Source: Dehalococcoidia bacterium
GTDB taxonomy: Bacteria > Chloroflexota > Dehalococcoidia > Tepidiformales > Tepidiformaceae
Length of the DNA stretch: 39,770 nucleotides
NCBI GenBank assembly: GCA_009839725.1
Contig: VXPF01000070.1
Span: 1 to 39,770 of the forward strand
Reading direction: 5' to 3'
Part shown: positions 15,050 through 22,994 of the stretch, in pieces
Position numbering within the stretch: position 1 is the first letter of the stretch
How the letters are laid out: each line of letters opens with the position of its first letter
Notes under the pieces: generated by a model
Seen by the model: only the letters and a program-made list of their open reading frames with translations
The model's database searches: none
What the model was told of the DNA's origin: nothing
Made by a program: the position numbers and the translations under genes

Positions 15050-18000
15050 GTGAGTAGATCGTTCCTCCTCGTGCTCGCGTTGGCTTGTACGTTCGTTGCC
15101 GGCGGAACCTCGCCCGGCAGCGCCCGCACGACCGAGACCGTCCAGGTTGAGGTCCGCGTCTGGCAGAGCATCTCCAATCCCGCCAATCTTGCCCTCAGCG
15201 TCAAACCCGAGGGAGGCCGCTGGTCCTCCTCCAGGCTCAACATGCTTGGGCCCAGCAGGGGGTGGCGCTACAGCGACACACCGGTCGGCGAGATCGAGAT
15301 CAGGATCTTTCAGCGCACATCCAACCAGCTGGACCTGTTCATCAGCGCCCGCCCGCTTGGCGGCCGCTACGCCGACTTCGGCGCGCGGCGCCTGGATATG
15401 GCGGGAACGACCCGCTCTGGCTTGCGTTTCGGCGACACCACCCTCGCCGTACCCGTCCCCAGGACAAGCCCTGAGGTCGTGGCCGTCAGCGCTGGCGTTG
15501 ACTTCACCTGCGCCCTCCTGGATTCCGGCGAGATCACGTGTTGGGGAGACAACCTCTACGGCCAGATCGAGTCGCCCCCCGGCCGCTACATCGCCGTGAC
15601 CGCCGGCGCCGACCACGCGTGCGCGATCAGCGAGTCGGGCCAGCTCGCGTGCTGGGGTCGCGACGACTTCTGGGGCGGCGAAGGCGTCCGCCTGGGCCTG
15701 ACTGACCCGCCCTCGGGCACCTACCGCGCCGTCAGCGCCGCGTGGGAGCACACGTGTGCCCTGCGGGAGTCGGGAGAGGCCGTCTGTTGGGGCGATCCCC
15801 GGTTCACCGACGCCCCCTCGGGGACGTTCGTATCCGTCCACGCGGGCAACGATCACAGCTGCGCCGTGCGGGAGTCCGGCGAGGTCGTCTGCTGGCCCCA
15901 CTCGCACAGCGACGCCGCCGAAGTCCCCGAAGGGGCTCTCACAGGCGTCAGCGCTGGTGGGCAGCACATTTGCGCGCTGCGGGAGTCGGGCGAGGTGGTC
16001 TGTTGGGGCGGGTACCTGCGGCTTCAGATCGAGAGACCCCTGGAGCCCCAGCGATCCCTGAGCGTCGGAAACGGCTTTGCCTGCGCCCTCGACGAGGCGG
16101 GTGAGCTGACCTGTTGGGCGAGTATCGCCCATGCTCCCCCTGGGCGCTTCCGCGCTGTGAGCGCCGGCAACCACCACGCCTGTGCCATCCCCGAGTCAGG
16201 CGGTGTCGTCTGCTGGGAGGAGACGTATGGATTCGGCGCCACCAGGGCTCCCGTCGGGCGCTTCCGCTCCGTCGATGCCGGCAGCGTTCACACCTGTGGC
16301 GTGAGCGAGGCCGGCGAAGTCGTGTGCTGGGGCACCGATCACTACGGCCAGCTGGATGCCCCGCCGGGCTCTTTCCGCGCGGTCAGCGCTGGACAGAACC
16401 ACACCTGCGCCCTCCGCGAGTCCGGCGAGGTCGACTGTTGGGGCACGAACCGCGAGGGGTCGACCAGCGTTCCCGGCGGGCGGTATCGCTCCGTCGAAGT
16501 TGGCTCTGGCCATACCTGCGCGGTGGATGACTCGGGTCGGTTGGTCTGCTGGGGATGGAACTACAACGGTGAGTCCAGCCCGCCCCCCGGCAACTTCCGG
16601 TCAGTGAGCGTCGGCCTCTACCACAGCTGTGCGATCGATGAGTCTGGACAGCTCCGCTGCTGGGGCTGGAACTCCGAGGGCCAGACCGACGCTCCTGCGG
16701 GAACCTACCGCTCCTTGAGCCTGGCCTGGCTCCATAGCTGCGCTGTCCGCGTCTCGGGGGAAATCGACTGCTGGGGCCTGAATGGCTACGGCGAAACCGA
16801 TGCCCCGGACGGCCGCTTTCGCATGGTCAGCGCCGGGACGAACCACAACTGCGCCGTGCGCGAGTCGGGCGAGATCGCCTGCTGGGGAAGCAACAGCAGG
16901 GGCCAGACCGATGCGCCGCCGGGTCGCTTCCGTTCGGTGAACGCCGGCAATCTCTATTCCTGTGGGGTCCGGGAAGCGGGCGACGTGGTCTGCTGGGGCC
17001 ACGGCCCGCACCAGGCCGTTCGCGTGCCGCCCTCGCTCCTGCCCGACGCAGCGGGCCAGGAGCCCGCGACCACGCAGGCGTCCCCCGGAGCCATCGAGGA
17101 GCACGAGGTGCTCGTCAGCGCGGGCGAGGAGCACACCTGCGTCTGGCGCTATCCCGGCCGTGTCACCTGCTGGGGCGAAAACGGCTGGCGCCAGCTCAAC
17201 GTGCCCCACGGCTGGTACCGCTCCCTCAGCGCGGGAGCGCTCAACACTTGCGCCGTCCGCCAGGGTGGCCGGGTCGTCTGCTGGGGCCCCAATACGGCAG
17301 GCATCATCTTTCCCCCCGCGTACGACGATCACCGCACCGTGAGCGTTGGAGGCGACCGCCACACGCCCTTCGCATGCGCCCTTCGCGAGAGCGGCTGGCC
17401 CTCCTGCTGGGGCAACAACGACCACGGCCAGGTGGATGCGCCGGCCGACTTCTTCCGGTCCGTCACGACCGGTGGGGCGCACGCCTGCGCCATCCTTCGC
17501 AGTGGCCAGGTCAGCTGCTGGGGAGCCAACGGTTTCGGCCAGTCCGACGCCCCCGCCGGAGCCTTCCGGTCCGTGGTCGCCGGATGGCGCCACACCTGCG
17601 CCCTTGCCGAGTCGGGCGAAGTGTCCTGTTGGGGCGACGACGCGAAGGGCAAGCTGGACGCGCCCCGGGGCGCCTTCCGCTCCCTCAGCGCCGGATGGTG
17701 GCACGCCTGCGGAGTGCGCGATTCCGGCGCCGTCGAGTGCTGGGGCGCGAACGACAGCGGTCAGGCGGACGTCTCGGGGGGCCGTTTCCTCTCGGTGAGC
17801 GCGGGGCCCTTCCACACCTGCGCCGTGCGGCCCTCCGGCGCCGTCGAGTGCTGGGGCTTCGACTCGAACCGCCTGGCCGCGGCGCCCTCGGGCCTCTACC
17901 AGGCCGTGGGCGTCGCGCCTCGCCACAGCTGCGCCCTGCGGCAGTCCGGCGAGATCGACTGCTGGGGCAACAACGACTACGGCCGTACCGACCCGGCCCC

Positions 18001-18733
18001 GGGCGCCTTCCGCTCGCTCTCCGTGGGTGGCCGCCACGCCTGCGCCCTGCGGGACTCCGGGGAGGTCGAGTGCTGGGGCGCCAACGATCACGGCCAGTCC
18101 GACCCGCCCTCTGGCCCCTTCACCGCCGTCGCCGCGGGAGGAGAGGAGCATGGAACTGGAGGGCACACCTGCGCCCTCCGCGAGTCCGGCGAGATCGTCT
18201 GTTGGGGCGGCTTCCCGCCGTTCAACGGCTGGGCCGGCCAGACCGACGCGCCCGCCGGCGCCTTCCGCGCCCTGAGCGCGGGCGGCTACCACACCTGCGC
18301 GCTCCGCGAGTCGGGTGAGGCGGTCTGCTGGGGAGACGCCGGGAACAATGACCTGGGCCAGACCGATGCGCCGGCCGGCTCCTTCCGGGCGCTCAGCGCG
18401 GGCGCCTACCACACCTGCGCCCTCCGCCAGTCTGGCGAGGCGGTCTGCTGGGGGAACGAGTTCGACCACGGGGTCACGCCGCCCGCCGGCCTCTTCACCG
18501 CCCTCAGCAGCGGGAAGTTCCACACCTGTGGACTGCGCGAGTCGGGCGAGGCGGACTGCTGGGGCCAGAACGACTCCGGCCAGCTCGATGCGCCGCCAGG
18601 GCCCTACCGCTCCATCGGCGCCGGGGAGCACCACACCTGCGCCGTCAGGCAGTCGGGCGAGCTCGCCTGCTGGGGCGCGACCCACCCGGCCGTGTCCGTT
18701 CCCGCCGGCTTTGCATCCGTGGCCGGGGAGTGA
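15050..18733 (+). CDS. Giant secreted protein with 28 RCC1-like repeats
   Basis: A 1227-residue protein starting at GTG (GAGGAG 7 nt upstream). A signal peptide (SRSFLLVLALACTFVAGG, likely cleavage after PGSA, about residue 25) directs export. Residues 28-140 hold two copies of an unrecognised beta module (V-x-VRVWQ...GGRW, I-x-IRIFQ...GGRY). Then 28 RCC1-like repeats follow, each about 36-40 residues, of the form HTCALRESGEVxCWGxNxxGQxDAPxGxFRSVSAG, with two cysteines per repeat. Fourteen repeats lie before a Pro/Ala linker at about 663-685 and fourteen after. RCC1 repeats fold as seven-bladed propellers, so 28 suggests four. Function is unknown; binding or adhesion is plausible. No sorting signal is visible. 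Confidence 0.9.
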   Translation: MSRSFLLVLALACTFVAGGTSPGSARTTETVQVEVRVWQSISNPANLALSVKPEGGRWSSSRLNMLGPSRGWRYSDTPVGEIEIRIFQRTSNQLDLFISARPLGGRYADFGARRLDMAGTTRSGLRFGDTTLAVPVPRTSPEVVAVSAGVDFTCALLDSGEITCWGDNLYGQIESPPGRYIAVTAGADHACAISESGQLACWGRDDFWGGEGVRLGLTDPPSGTYRAVSAAWEHTCALRESGEAVCWGDPRFTDAPSGTFVSVHAGNDHSCAVRESGEVVCWPHSHSDAAEVPEGALTGVSAGGQHICALRESGEVVCWGGYLRLQIERPLEPQRSLSVGNGFACALDEAGELTCWASIAHAPPGRFRAVSAGNHHACAIPESGGVVCWEETYGFGATRAPVGRFRSVDAGSVHTCGVSEAGEVVCWGTDHYGQLDAPPGSFRAVSAGQNHTCALRESGEVDCWGTNREGSTSVPGGRYRSVEVGSGHTCAVDDSGRLVCWGWNYNGESSPPPGNFRSVSVGLYHSCAIDESGQLRCWGWNSEGQTDAPAGTYRSLSLAWLHSCAVRVSGEIDCWGLNGYGETDAPDGRFRMVSAGTNHNCAVRESGEIACWGSNSRGQTDAPPGRFRSVNAGNLYSCGVREAGDVVCWGHGPHQAVRVPPSLLPDAAGQEPATTQASPGAIEEHEVLVSAGEEHTCVWRYPGRVTCWGENGWRQLNVPHGWYRSLSAGALNTCAVRQGGRVVCWGPNTAGIIFPPAYDDHRTVSVGGDRHTPFACALRESGWPSCWGNNDHGQVDAPADFFRSVTTGGAHACAILRSGQVSCWGANGFGQSDAPAGAFRSVVAGWRHTCALAESGEVSCWGDDAKGKLDAPRGAFRSLSAGWWHACGVRDSGAVECWGANDSGQADVSGGRFLSVSAGPFHTCAVRPSGAVECWGFDSNRLAAAPSGLYQAVGVAPRHSCALRQSGEIDCWGNNDYGRTDPAPGAFRSLSVGGRHACALRDSGEVECWGANDHGQSDPPSGPFTAVAAGGEEHGTGGHTCALRESGEIVCWGGFPPFNGWAGQTDAPAGAFRALSAGGYHTCALRESGEAVCWGDAGNNDLGQTDAPAGSFRALSAGAYHTCALRQSGEAVCWGNEFDHGVTPPAGLFTALSSGKFHTCGLRESGEADCWGQNDSGQLDAPPGPYRSIGAGEHHTCAVRQSGELACWGATHPAVSVPAGFASVAGE
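15476..18730 (+). repeat. Tandem coding repeats of the RCC1-like protein (28 units of about 110-120 bp)
   Basis: Degenerate tandem repeats with recurring words such as TGCGCC...GAGTCGGGCGAG...GTCTGCTGGGG. The later units (about 17,900-18,700) are more alike than the early ones, consistent with recent internal duplication. The array is interrupted once, at about 17,040-17,105, by a non-repeat linker. Confidence 0.9.
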
Positions 18734-18743
18734 CCGCCCCGGC
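18722..18743 (+). terminator. Hairpin across the RCC1 gene stop codon
   Basis: GCCGGGG (18722-18728), loop AGTGACCG, CCCCGGC (18737-18743): a 7-bp GC stem followed by TTGAG. The TGA stop lies in the loop. A plausible but U-poor terminator facing the convergent phosphotransferase gene. Confidence 0.35.
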
Positions 18744-18762
18744 TTGAGACACTCGCGCTCGG

Positions 18763-19629
18763 CTAGCGAGGCTCCCCCGCCCGCCGCTGCGCCACCCGTA
18801 CCAGCTCCTCGACTCCCGCCACCGGGTCGGGAATTCCGGCATCGGGTGGGCTGATCGCCCGCACGATGGCCAGGTGCTCGATCGCCCGTACCACCACCCA
18901 TCGCCACATCAGCTCCGTGTCGAATCGGGCCACGCTCCGATACGCCCGCAGGTAGGTCCCCGTCGCGATCGGCCGGAAGAACCGCGTGATCACCTTCAAG
19001 GCCGGACTCGGGTCCAGCGGTTCTCCCAGCCATAGCAGCGCCGTCGAGCGCGCCACGTCCGACTCGATCGGCCCCGCTGCGCAGAACCCCCAGTCGATGA
19101 CCACGCGCCGCCCGCCGGGCTCCAGCAGGATGTTGCCCGGGTGGAAGTCGCTGTGGCAGAAGCGGTCGCCCCCCTGCAGCTCCGACAGCGTCTCCTCGGC
19201 GATGGCCGTCAGGTGCGGTGGGACCTCCACGTTCGCGATCCACTCGCGCACCCGCTCGTGTGCTGTCGCCAGCCCGTCCGGGGCAGGGAGCGCGTTCAGG
19301 CGCGCGTGGATGCGCCCCGTCGACCACGCCTCCCGCGGCATCAGCCACGGCTTCCGCCCCACGAGGTCCAGCAGATTCTCCCCGTCGATGCGCTCCATGA
19401 TGGAGCCTTCTCGTCCCGCCAGGCTCATCGCCTCGCCGATGCGCGGCGCCGGAATGCCCCCTGCCAGCGCCGCCGGAATCGCGATCCGCTCCGGCTCGAT
19501 GCTCCGCTCGTGCCCCTCGCGGAAGAGCCGCAGCGCCTGCCCGTCCTCCCACGCGAAGATCTCCGCCTCGTACCCCTCCCCCAGCTTCTCGAGGCTCGCC
19601 AAGTCCACGTTGGGGCCGCCCCCAGTCAC
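18763..19629 (-). CDS. Aminoglycoside phosphotransferase-family kinase (APH/choline kinase fold)
   Basis: A 288-residue small-molecule kinase of the APH family. The N lobe begins LGEGYEAEIFAWEDGQALRL. The catalytic loop FCHSDFHPGNILL has the HxDxxxxN pattern, and VVIDWGFCAAG is the metal-binding IDW motif. I take the GTG at 19629, which overlaps the stop of the upstream gene as GTGA (19626-19629) and is therefore translationally coupled to the tRNA nucleotidyltransferase-family gene. The family phosphorylates aminoglycosides, sugars, choline and others; context does not favour drug resistance. The much longer upstream frame is antisense-like and overlaps a real gene. Confidence 0.85.
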   Translation of the reverse strand: MTGGGPNVDLASLEKLGEGYEAEIFAWEDGQALRLFREGHERSIEPERIAIPAALAGGIPAPRIGEAMSLAGREGSIMERIDGENLLDLVGRKPWLMPREAWSTGRIHARLNALPAPDGLATAHERVREWIANVEVPPHLTAIAEETLSELQGGDRFCHSDFHPGNILLEPGGRRVVIDWGFCAAGPIESDVARSTALLWLGEPLDPSPALKVITRFFRPIATGTYLRAYRSVARFDTELMWRWVVVRAIEHLAIVRAISPPDAGIPDPVAGVEELVRVAQRRAGEPR

Positions 19630-21026
19630 GGCCGCTCGTCGCTCTCGGCCAGCAACGCCGTCGTGCCCCCCATGCGCCGCGCGATGCGCGCTGCCTCCTC
19701 CTTGTCCCCCGGCGCCAGCTCCCCGTCGAGCACGAGCGTGCTCAGTCGCTCCTTGATCCGCGCGATCCATGGACCTGGCTCGCGGTCGAGCAGGGCCATG
19801 AGCTCGCGGCCGTCCAGTGGGCTCTCCGCCCGCAGCATGGCAGCTTCCTCCGCCTCCACCCGCTCGCAGGCCGCCTCCAGGCGGTCGTGGTACTCGTCGT
19901 CGTTGTAGGCGTGGCTGGCGTTGTCGGCCCGCTTCAGCGCGAGCAGATCGCGCCAGTGACCGTCCAGCCGCCGCATGAAGCGCCGCACCAGACGCCCGTC
20001 GTCGGGGTCGGGACGGTCCATGTGGCGTCGCACGAGCAGGGCCAGCAGGGCGCCCTCGCGCTTGCCCAGCCGCAACCGCTCCGTCAGCCCCTCGGCCATC
20101 TCCGCCCCCACGATCTCGTGCCGGTAGAAGCCCCATTCGCCGTTCTGCTTCACGTGCCGAACCGCAGGCTTCCCCAGGTCGTGCAGCAGCGCCGCCCAGC
20201 GCCGCAGCGTGAGACTCTCCTCGTCCGTCGCGATCGCCTCCACCGTCGCCGTCGTGTGTCCCCACACGTCGAACTGGTGGAAACGGTTCTGCTCGCAGCC
20301 CGGCATCGTCGCCAGCTCCGGGAGCACGTGGCGAAGGGCCCCGATCTCGTGCAGGGCGTCCAGCCCCGCCTTCGGGTGCTTCCCCCCCAGCAGCCGCTCG
20401 ATCTCCGCTGTCACCCGCTCCTGCGAGAGCGTACCCAGCAGCTCAACCGACTCTCCCATCGCCGCCAGCGTCTCCTCCTCGATCGAGAACCCGAGCTGGC
20501 TCACGAAGCGCACCCCCCGGAGGATGCGCAGCGGGTCCTCGGCGAAGCGCGTGCGGGGATCGCCGGGCGCCCGCAGCAGCTTCTGCTCGATGTCCTCCTG
20601 CCCCCCGAACGGGTCGCGAAGCTCCCCCGTGCTCGTATTCCTCGCGATTGCGTTCACCGTGAAGTCGCGCCTGGCGAGGTCTTCGTCGATCGAGCTCCCC
20701 AAGGTCACGTCCGGCCAGCGGCTCCCCGCCGTGTAGCTGTCCCCCCGGAACGTCGTTATCTCCGCCCACCCCTCATCCAGCAACACGCCTGTCGTCCCGA
20801 AGCGCTGCCCGATCGTCGTGACCGTTGTCCCCAGCTTCTTGCCGATGCGTTCGCTCTCGTCCGGCAGCGCGCTTGTTGCGAAGTCCACATCCTCCGGAAC
20901 CTCTGCGTTCTGTGGAACCTCCCGGCGGACGCCCCGCAGCTCGTCGCGCACCAGCCCGCCGGCCAGCCACAGCTCGTGTCCGGCCTCCGCGAACGCGGCG
21001 ATCAACGCCTTACGACTCGGAGCCAT
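19626..21026 (-). CDS. CCA tRNA nucleotidyltransferase / poly(A) polymerase family protein with HD domain
   Basis: A 466-residue class II nucleotidyltransferase. Seen: WLAGGLVRDELRG (motif A start), PEDVDFATSALPDE carrying the catalytic DxD, LARRDFTVNAIA and DPFGG (motif B region), and RFAEDPLRILRGVRFVSQLGF (motif D type). A C-terminal HD hydrolase domain has HTTATVEAIA and LLHDLGKPAVR at about residues 255-290. The family adds CCA to tRNA 3' ends or adds A-tails; which one cannot be settled by eye. A TACAAT box ends 6 nt before the ATG. Its stop is coupled to the APH-family gene. Confidence 0.92.
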   Translation of the reverse strand: MAPSRKALIAAFAEAGHELWLAGGLVRDELRGVRREVPQNAEVPEDVDFATSALPDESERIGKKLGTTVTTIGQRFGTTGVLLDEGWAEITTFRGDSYTAGSRWPDVTLGSSIDEDLARRDFTVNAIARNTSTGELRDPFGGQEDIEQKLLRAPGDPRTRFAEDPLRILRGVRFVSQLGFSIEEETLAAMGESVELLGTLSQERVTAEIERLLGGKHPKAGLDALHEIGALRHVLPELATMPGCEQNRFHQFDVWGHTTATVEAIATDEESLTLRRWAALLHDLGKPAVRHVKQNGEWGFYRHEIVGAEMAEGLTERLRLGKREGALLALLVRRHMDRPDPDDGRLVRRFMRRLDGHWRDLLALKRADNASHAYNDDEYHDRLEAACERVEAEEAAMLRAESPLDGRELMALLDREPGPWIARIKERLSTLVLDGELAPGDKEEAARIARRMGGTTALLAESDERP

Positions 21027-21032
21027 ATACCG

Positions 21033-21038
21033 ATTGTA
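21033..21038 (-). promoter_or_regulatory. Leaderless-type -10 box of the tRNA nucleotidyltransferase-family gene
   Basis: TACAAT on the minus strand ends 6 nt before the ATG at 21026. It is an excellent -10 with no Shine-Dalgarno between it and the start. Confidence 0.5.
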
Positions 21039-21131
21039 TCTCCGCTGTGCTAATCAGCCGCTCGCAGGCGACGCCTTCCTCAGCCGCGCACGCCCGTGGC
21101 GCTCTTCTCCGCGAGCCTGCCAGCGCTCCAC

Positions 21132-21626
21132 TCAGGGGCGCGCCTGCGCCCCGCTCTCCTCCACCCGAAGGGTGTAGTACATCCCGCCCTCGTAGTGCCC
21201 GGCGATGTCGCAGTACAGCACGTAGCGCCCCGGGGGCAGGCTGAAGGTCCGCCCCTCCGACCCGCCTGGCAGGACCGTCTCCACCGTCCCCACCAGCTCC
21301 CCCGCCGCCTCAAGGTCGACGCGTCCCTTCGAGACGGGCAGCTCCGTCCCGTCCAGGTCCGTCCGCACCACGACGAAGCTGTGCCGCACCCCGTCCGCGT
21401 TCGACAGCTCGAAGCGCAGGTCGCCGCTCGGCACGGCCGGAAGCTCCCCGCCCTCCGCCGACCCCAGCCGCCACGCCCCCACCACCTGCACGTTCCCCTC
21501 CGAGTCGATGACGCGCAGGTCGCCGTGGGAATGCGAGTGCGCGTGCCACCCCACGATCGCCACCGCCGCCCCGATGGCCAGCACCAGCCCCACGAACACC
21601 GCCTGTCGCCGCGTCACCCACCACAT
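21132..21626 (-). CDS. Membrane-anchored cupredoxin-like copper protein
   Basis: A 164-residue protein starting MWWVTRRQAVFVGLVLAIGA, an N-terminal membrane anchor (about residues 9-29) followed by a His-rich stretch (WHAHSHSHG). The extracytoplasmic beta domain has type-1 copper ligands in the right order: His in GVRHSFVVV, then Cys-x4-His-x4-Met in YCDIAGHYEGGM near the C-terminus. This matches plastocyanin/sulfocyanin-like electron carriers or copper-binding domains. The start is supported by TACCAT 6 nt upstream; the longer in-frame extension crosses the divergent promoter. The electron partner is unknown. Confidence 0.85.
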   Translation of the reverse strand: MWWVTRRQAVFVGLVLAIGAAVAIVGWHAHSHSHGDLRVIDSEGNVQVVGAWRLGSAEGGELPAVPSGDLRFELSNADGVRHSFVVVRTDLDGTELPVSKGRVDLEAAGELVGTVETVLPGGSEGRTFSLPPGRYVLYCDIAGHYEGGMYYTLRVEESGAQARP

Positions 21627-21632
21627 GCGTCC

Positions 21633-21638
21633 ATGGTA
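21633..21638 (-). promoter_or_regulatory. Leaderless-type -10 box of the cupredoxin gene
   Basis: TACCAT on the minus strand ends 6 nt before the ATG at 21626. No Shine-Dalgarno. Confidence 0.35.
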
Positions 21639-21672
21639 GCGCGCTGGCGGCGTGGTAGGTTGGGTGGTCCTT

Positions 21673-21909
21673 ATGAGGTTGACTGTTCGCCTGTCTGCCA
21701 AGGAGGCCACGTTCCTCAATCGGTACGTAGCCGTCCACCCCGAGTCGTCGCGGTCCGGTGTCGTCCGCAAGGCGTTGGCGCGCTTTCGGGAAGAGGAACT
21801 CAAACGCGCCTATGCCCAGTTGTGGGCCGAGTGGGACGAGGAGGAGGACGCAGTCTGGGACGTCACGTTGGCTGATGGGTTGGAGGACGAACCCGACAGT
21901 GTCCGGTAG
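21673..21909 (+). CDS. Ribbon-helix-helix (CopG/ParD-like) antitoxin-type protein
   Basis: A 78-residue protein. MRLTVRLSAKEATFLNRYVA resembles the DNA-binding strand plus first helix of ribbon-helix-helix repressors, followed by SSRSGVVRKALARFREEELK (second helix) and an acidic tail (WAEWDEEEDAVWD) of the kind that neutralises a toxin. In type II systems the toxin gene overlaps the antitoxin end. Here an overlapping GTG frame (21899-21937) gives only 12 codons before a stop, so this looks like an orphan. It could instead be a stand-alone regulator. Confidence 0.65.
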   Translation: MRLTVRLSAKEATFLNRYVAVHPESSRSGVVRKALARFREEELKRAYAQLWAEWDEEEDAVWDVTLADGLEDEPDSVR

Positions 21910-21939
21910 CGCCATCCGCCTCCACCTCGACCTCTAGCG

Positions 21940-21945
21940 TATCGT
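21940..21945 (+). promoter_or_regulatory. Leaderless-type -10 box before a short leader frame
   Basis: TATCGT ends 7 nt before the ATG at 21953, which opens a 19-codon frame running into the LLM gene start. Confidence 0.3.
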
Positions 21946-21952
21946 TCCCGCC

Positions 21953-22012
21953 ATGGCACGAATGGAGCGAGCGCGAAGCAGTAGAGCGACCGAGCGGAGC
22001 GAGCTGACATGA
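21953..22012 (+). CDS. Possible 19-residue leader peptide coupled to the LLM gene
   Basis: ATG 21953 opens a frame encoding MARMERARSSRATERSELT. Its TGA overlaps the LLM ATG as ATGA (22009-22012). The -10-like TATCGT ends 7 nt upstream. A leaderless mini-frame that couples ribosomes to the next gene is the reading I favour. The Arg/Ser/Glu-rich peptide may just reflect the GAGCGAGC-type repeats there. Confidence 0.35.
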   Translation: MARMERARSSRATERSELT

Positions 22013-22971
22013 AGTTTGGCGTGGTCCTCCCCATGATCGGCTCCCTCGCGAGCACCGACGCGATCGATGCCGTCTGCGACAAGGCCGAGGAGGTCGGCCT
22101 CGACTCCATCTGGGTCATCGACCACATCCTCCTCCCCTACAGCATCGGCGCGAAGTACCCCTACAACCTCACCGGCGAGTGGGCCGCCGGCCAGGGCCCC
22201 TGGTGGGACGCCTTCTCGATCATGACCTACGCCGCCGCCCGCACCTCCACCGTCCAGCTCGGCAGCTGCGTCATCATCCTCCCCTACCGCCACCCCGTTC
22301 ACACCGCCAAGATCGTCGCCACCATCGACCAGCTCTCCCGCGGCCGCGTCCAGTTCGGCATCGGCGTCGGCTGGATGAAGGACGAGTTCGAGAATCTCCA
22401 GCTCGACTCCTTCCACCACCGCGGCGCCCTCGTCAACGAGCAGATTGAGGTCTTCAAGGAAGTCTGGGCGAACGACCCCGCCTCCTTCGACGGCGACTAC
22501 TACCGCTTCAACGAGGTCAGCGTCACCCCGAAGCCGTATCAGGACCCCCACCCGCCCATCCTCGTCGGCGGCAACACCGACGCCGCCCTCGAACGCACCG
22601 CCGCCCTCTGCGACGGCTGGCTCGGCATTAGCCTGCGCCCCCACCAGCTCGCCGAGCACCGCGCCCGCCTCCTGCAGCGCTGCGAGGCCCACGACCGCGA
22701 CGGCGGGGACATGCCCATCGCCATGCTCCACGGCATCAACCTCACCGACGACCCCGACCATCGCGCCACCCTGGCCGACCACGAGCGCGCCCAGAGCGTC
22801 ACCGGCACGGTCGAGCAGGTCGTCGAGGAGCTGCGCGAGTTCGAGGAAGCGGGCCTGACGCACATCATCGCCTCCGCCCGCCGCTTCGGCCGCCCCGGGG
22901 GCGGCCTCCAGGCCGTCCTCGACGGCCTCGACACCCTCGCGCACGACATCATCCCCGCCCTCCGCGCCTAA
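22009..22971 (+). CDS. LLM-class flavin/F420-dependent oxidoreductase
   Basis: A 320-residue luciferase-like TIM-barrel oxidoreductase. The N-terminal strand MKFGVVLPMIG, the EEVGLDSIWVIDHILLP block and the RTSTVQLGSCVIILPYRHPVHTAK and QLSRGRVQFGIGVGWMKDEFE segments are characteristic of the F420-dependent branch. VTPKPYQDPHPPILVGGN marks the cofactor phosphate region. Members oxidise or reduce small organic substrates using F420 or FMN; the cofactor and substrate are not decidable here. GGAG about 10 nt upstream is a weak ribosome site, and a short coupled leader frame precedes it. Confidence 0.9.
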   Translation: MKFGVVLPMIGSLASTDAIDAVCDKAEEVGLDSIWVIDHILLPYSIGAKYPYNLTGEWAAGQGPWWDAFSIMTYAAARTSTVQLGSCVIILPYRHPVHTAKIVATIDQLSRGRVQFGIGVGWMKDEFENLQLDSFHHRGALVNEQIEVFKEVWANDPASFDGDYYRFNEVSVTPKPYQDPHPPILVGGNTDAALERTAALCDGWLGISLRPHQLAEHRARLLQRCEAHDRDGGDMPIAMLHGINLTDDPDHRATLADHERAQSVTGTVEQVVEELREFEEAGLTHIIASARRFGRPGGGLQAVLDGLDTLAHDIIPALRA

Positions 22972-22994
22972 CGGTCCGGCAGGGCGTCGCCTTC

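Noticed and set aside
15050-15125. Lipoprotein signal (lipobox) in the RCC1 protein
   Set aside because: The Cys in LALAC is preceded by residues that do not fit the lipobox ([LVI]-[AST]-[GA]-C), so a normal signal peptide is preferred.
15476-18730. CRISPR array
   Set aside because: The repeats are degenerate, coding, without spacers of constant size, and in frame with a protein.
16601-19552. A 983-codon minus-strand frame antisense to the RCC1 gene, and a 669-codon one at 14168-16177
   Set aside because: Long antisense frames are produced by GC-rich codon bias and by repetition of the RCC1 units. They show low-complexity composition and no start or domain logic. Only the part encoding the response regulator (to 14899) is real.
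18763-20265. A 500-residue APH-family protein starting near 20265
   Set aside because: The extension overlaps the tRNA nucleotidyltransferase-family gene in another frame. The GTG at 19629, coupled to that gene's stop, gives the normal domain length.
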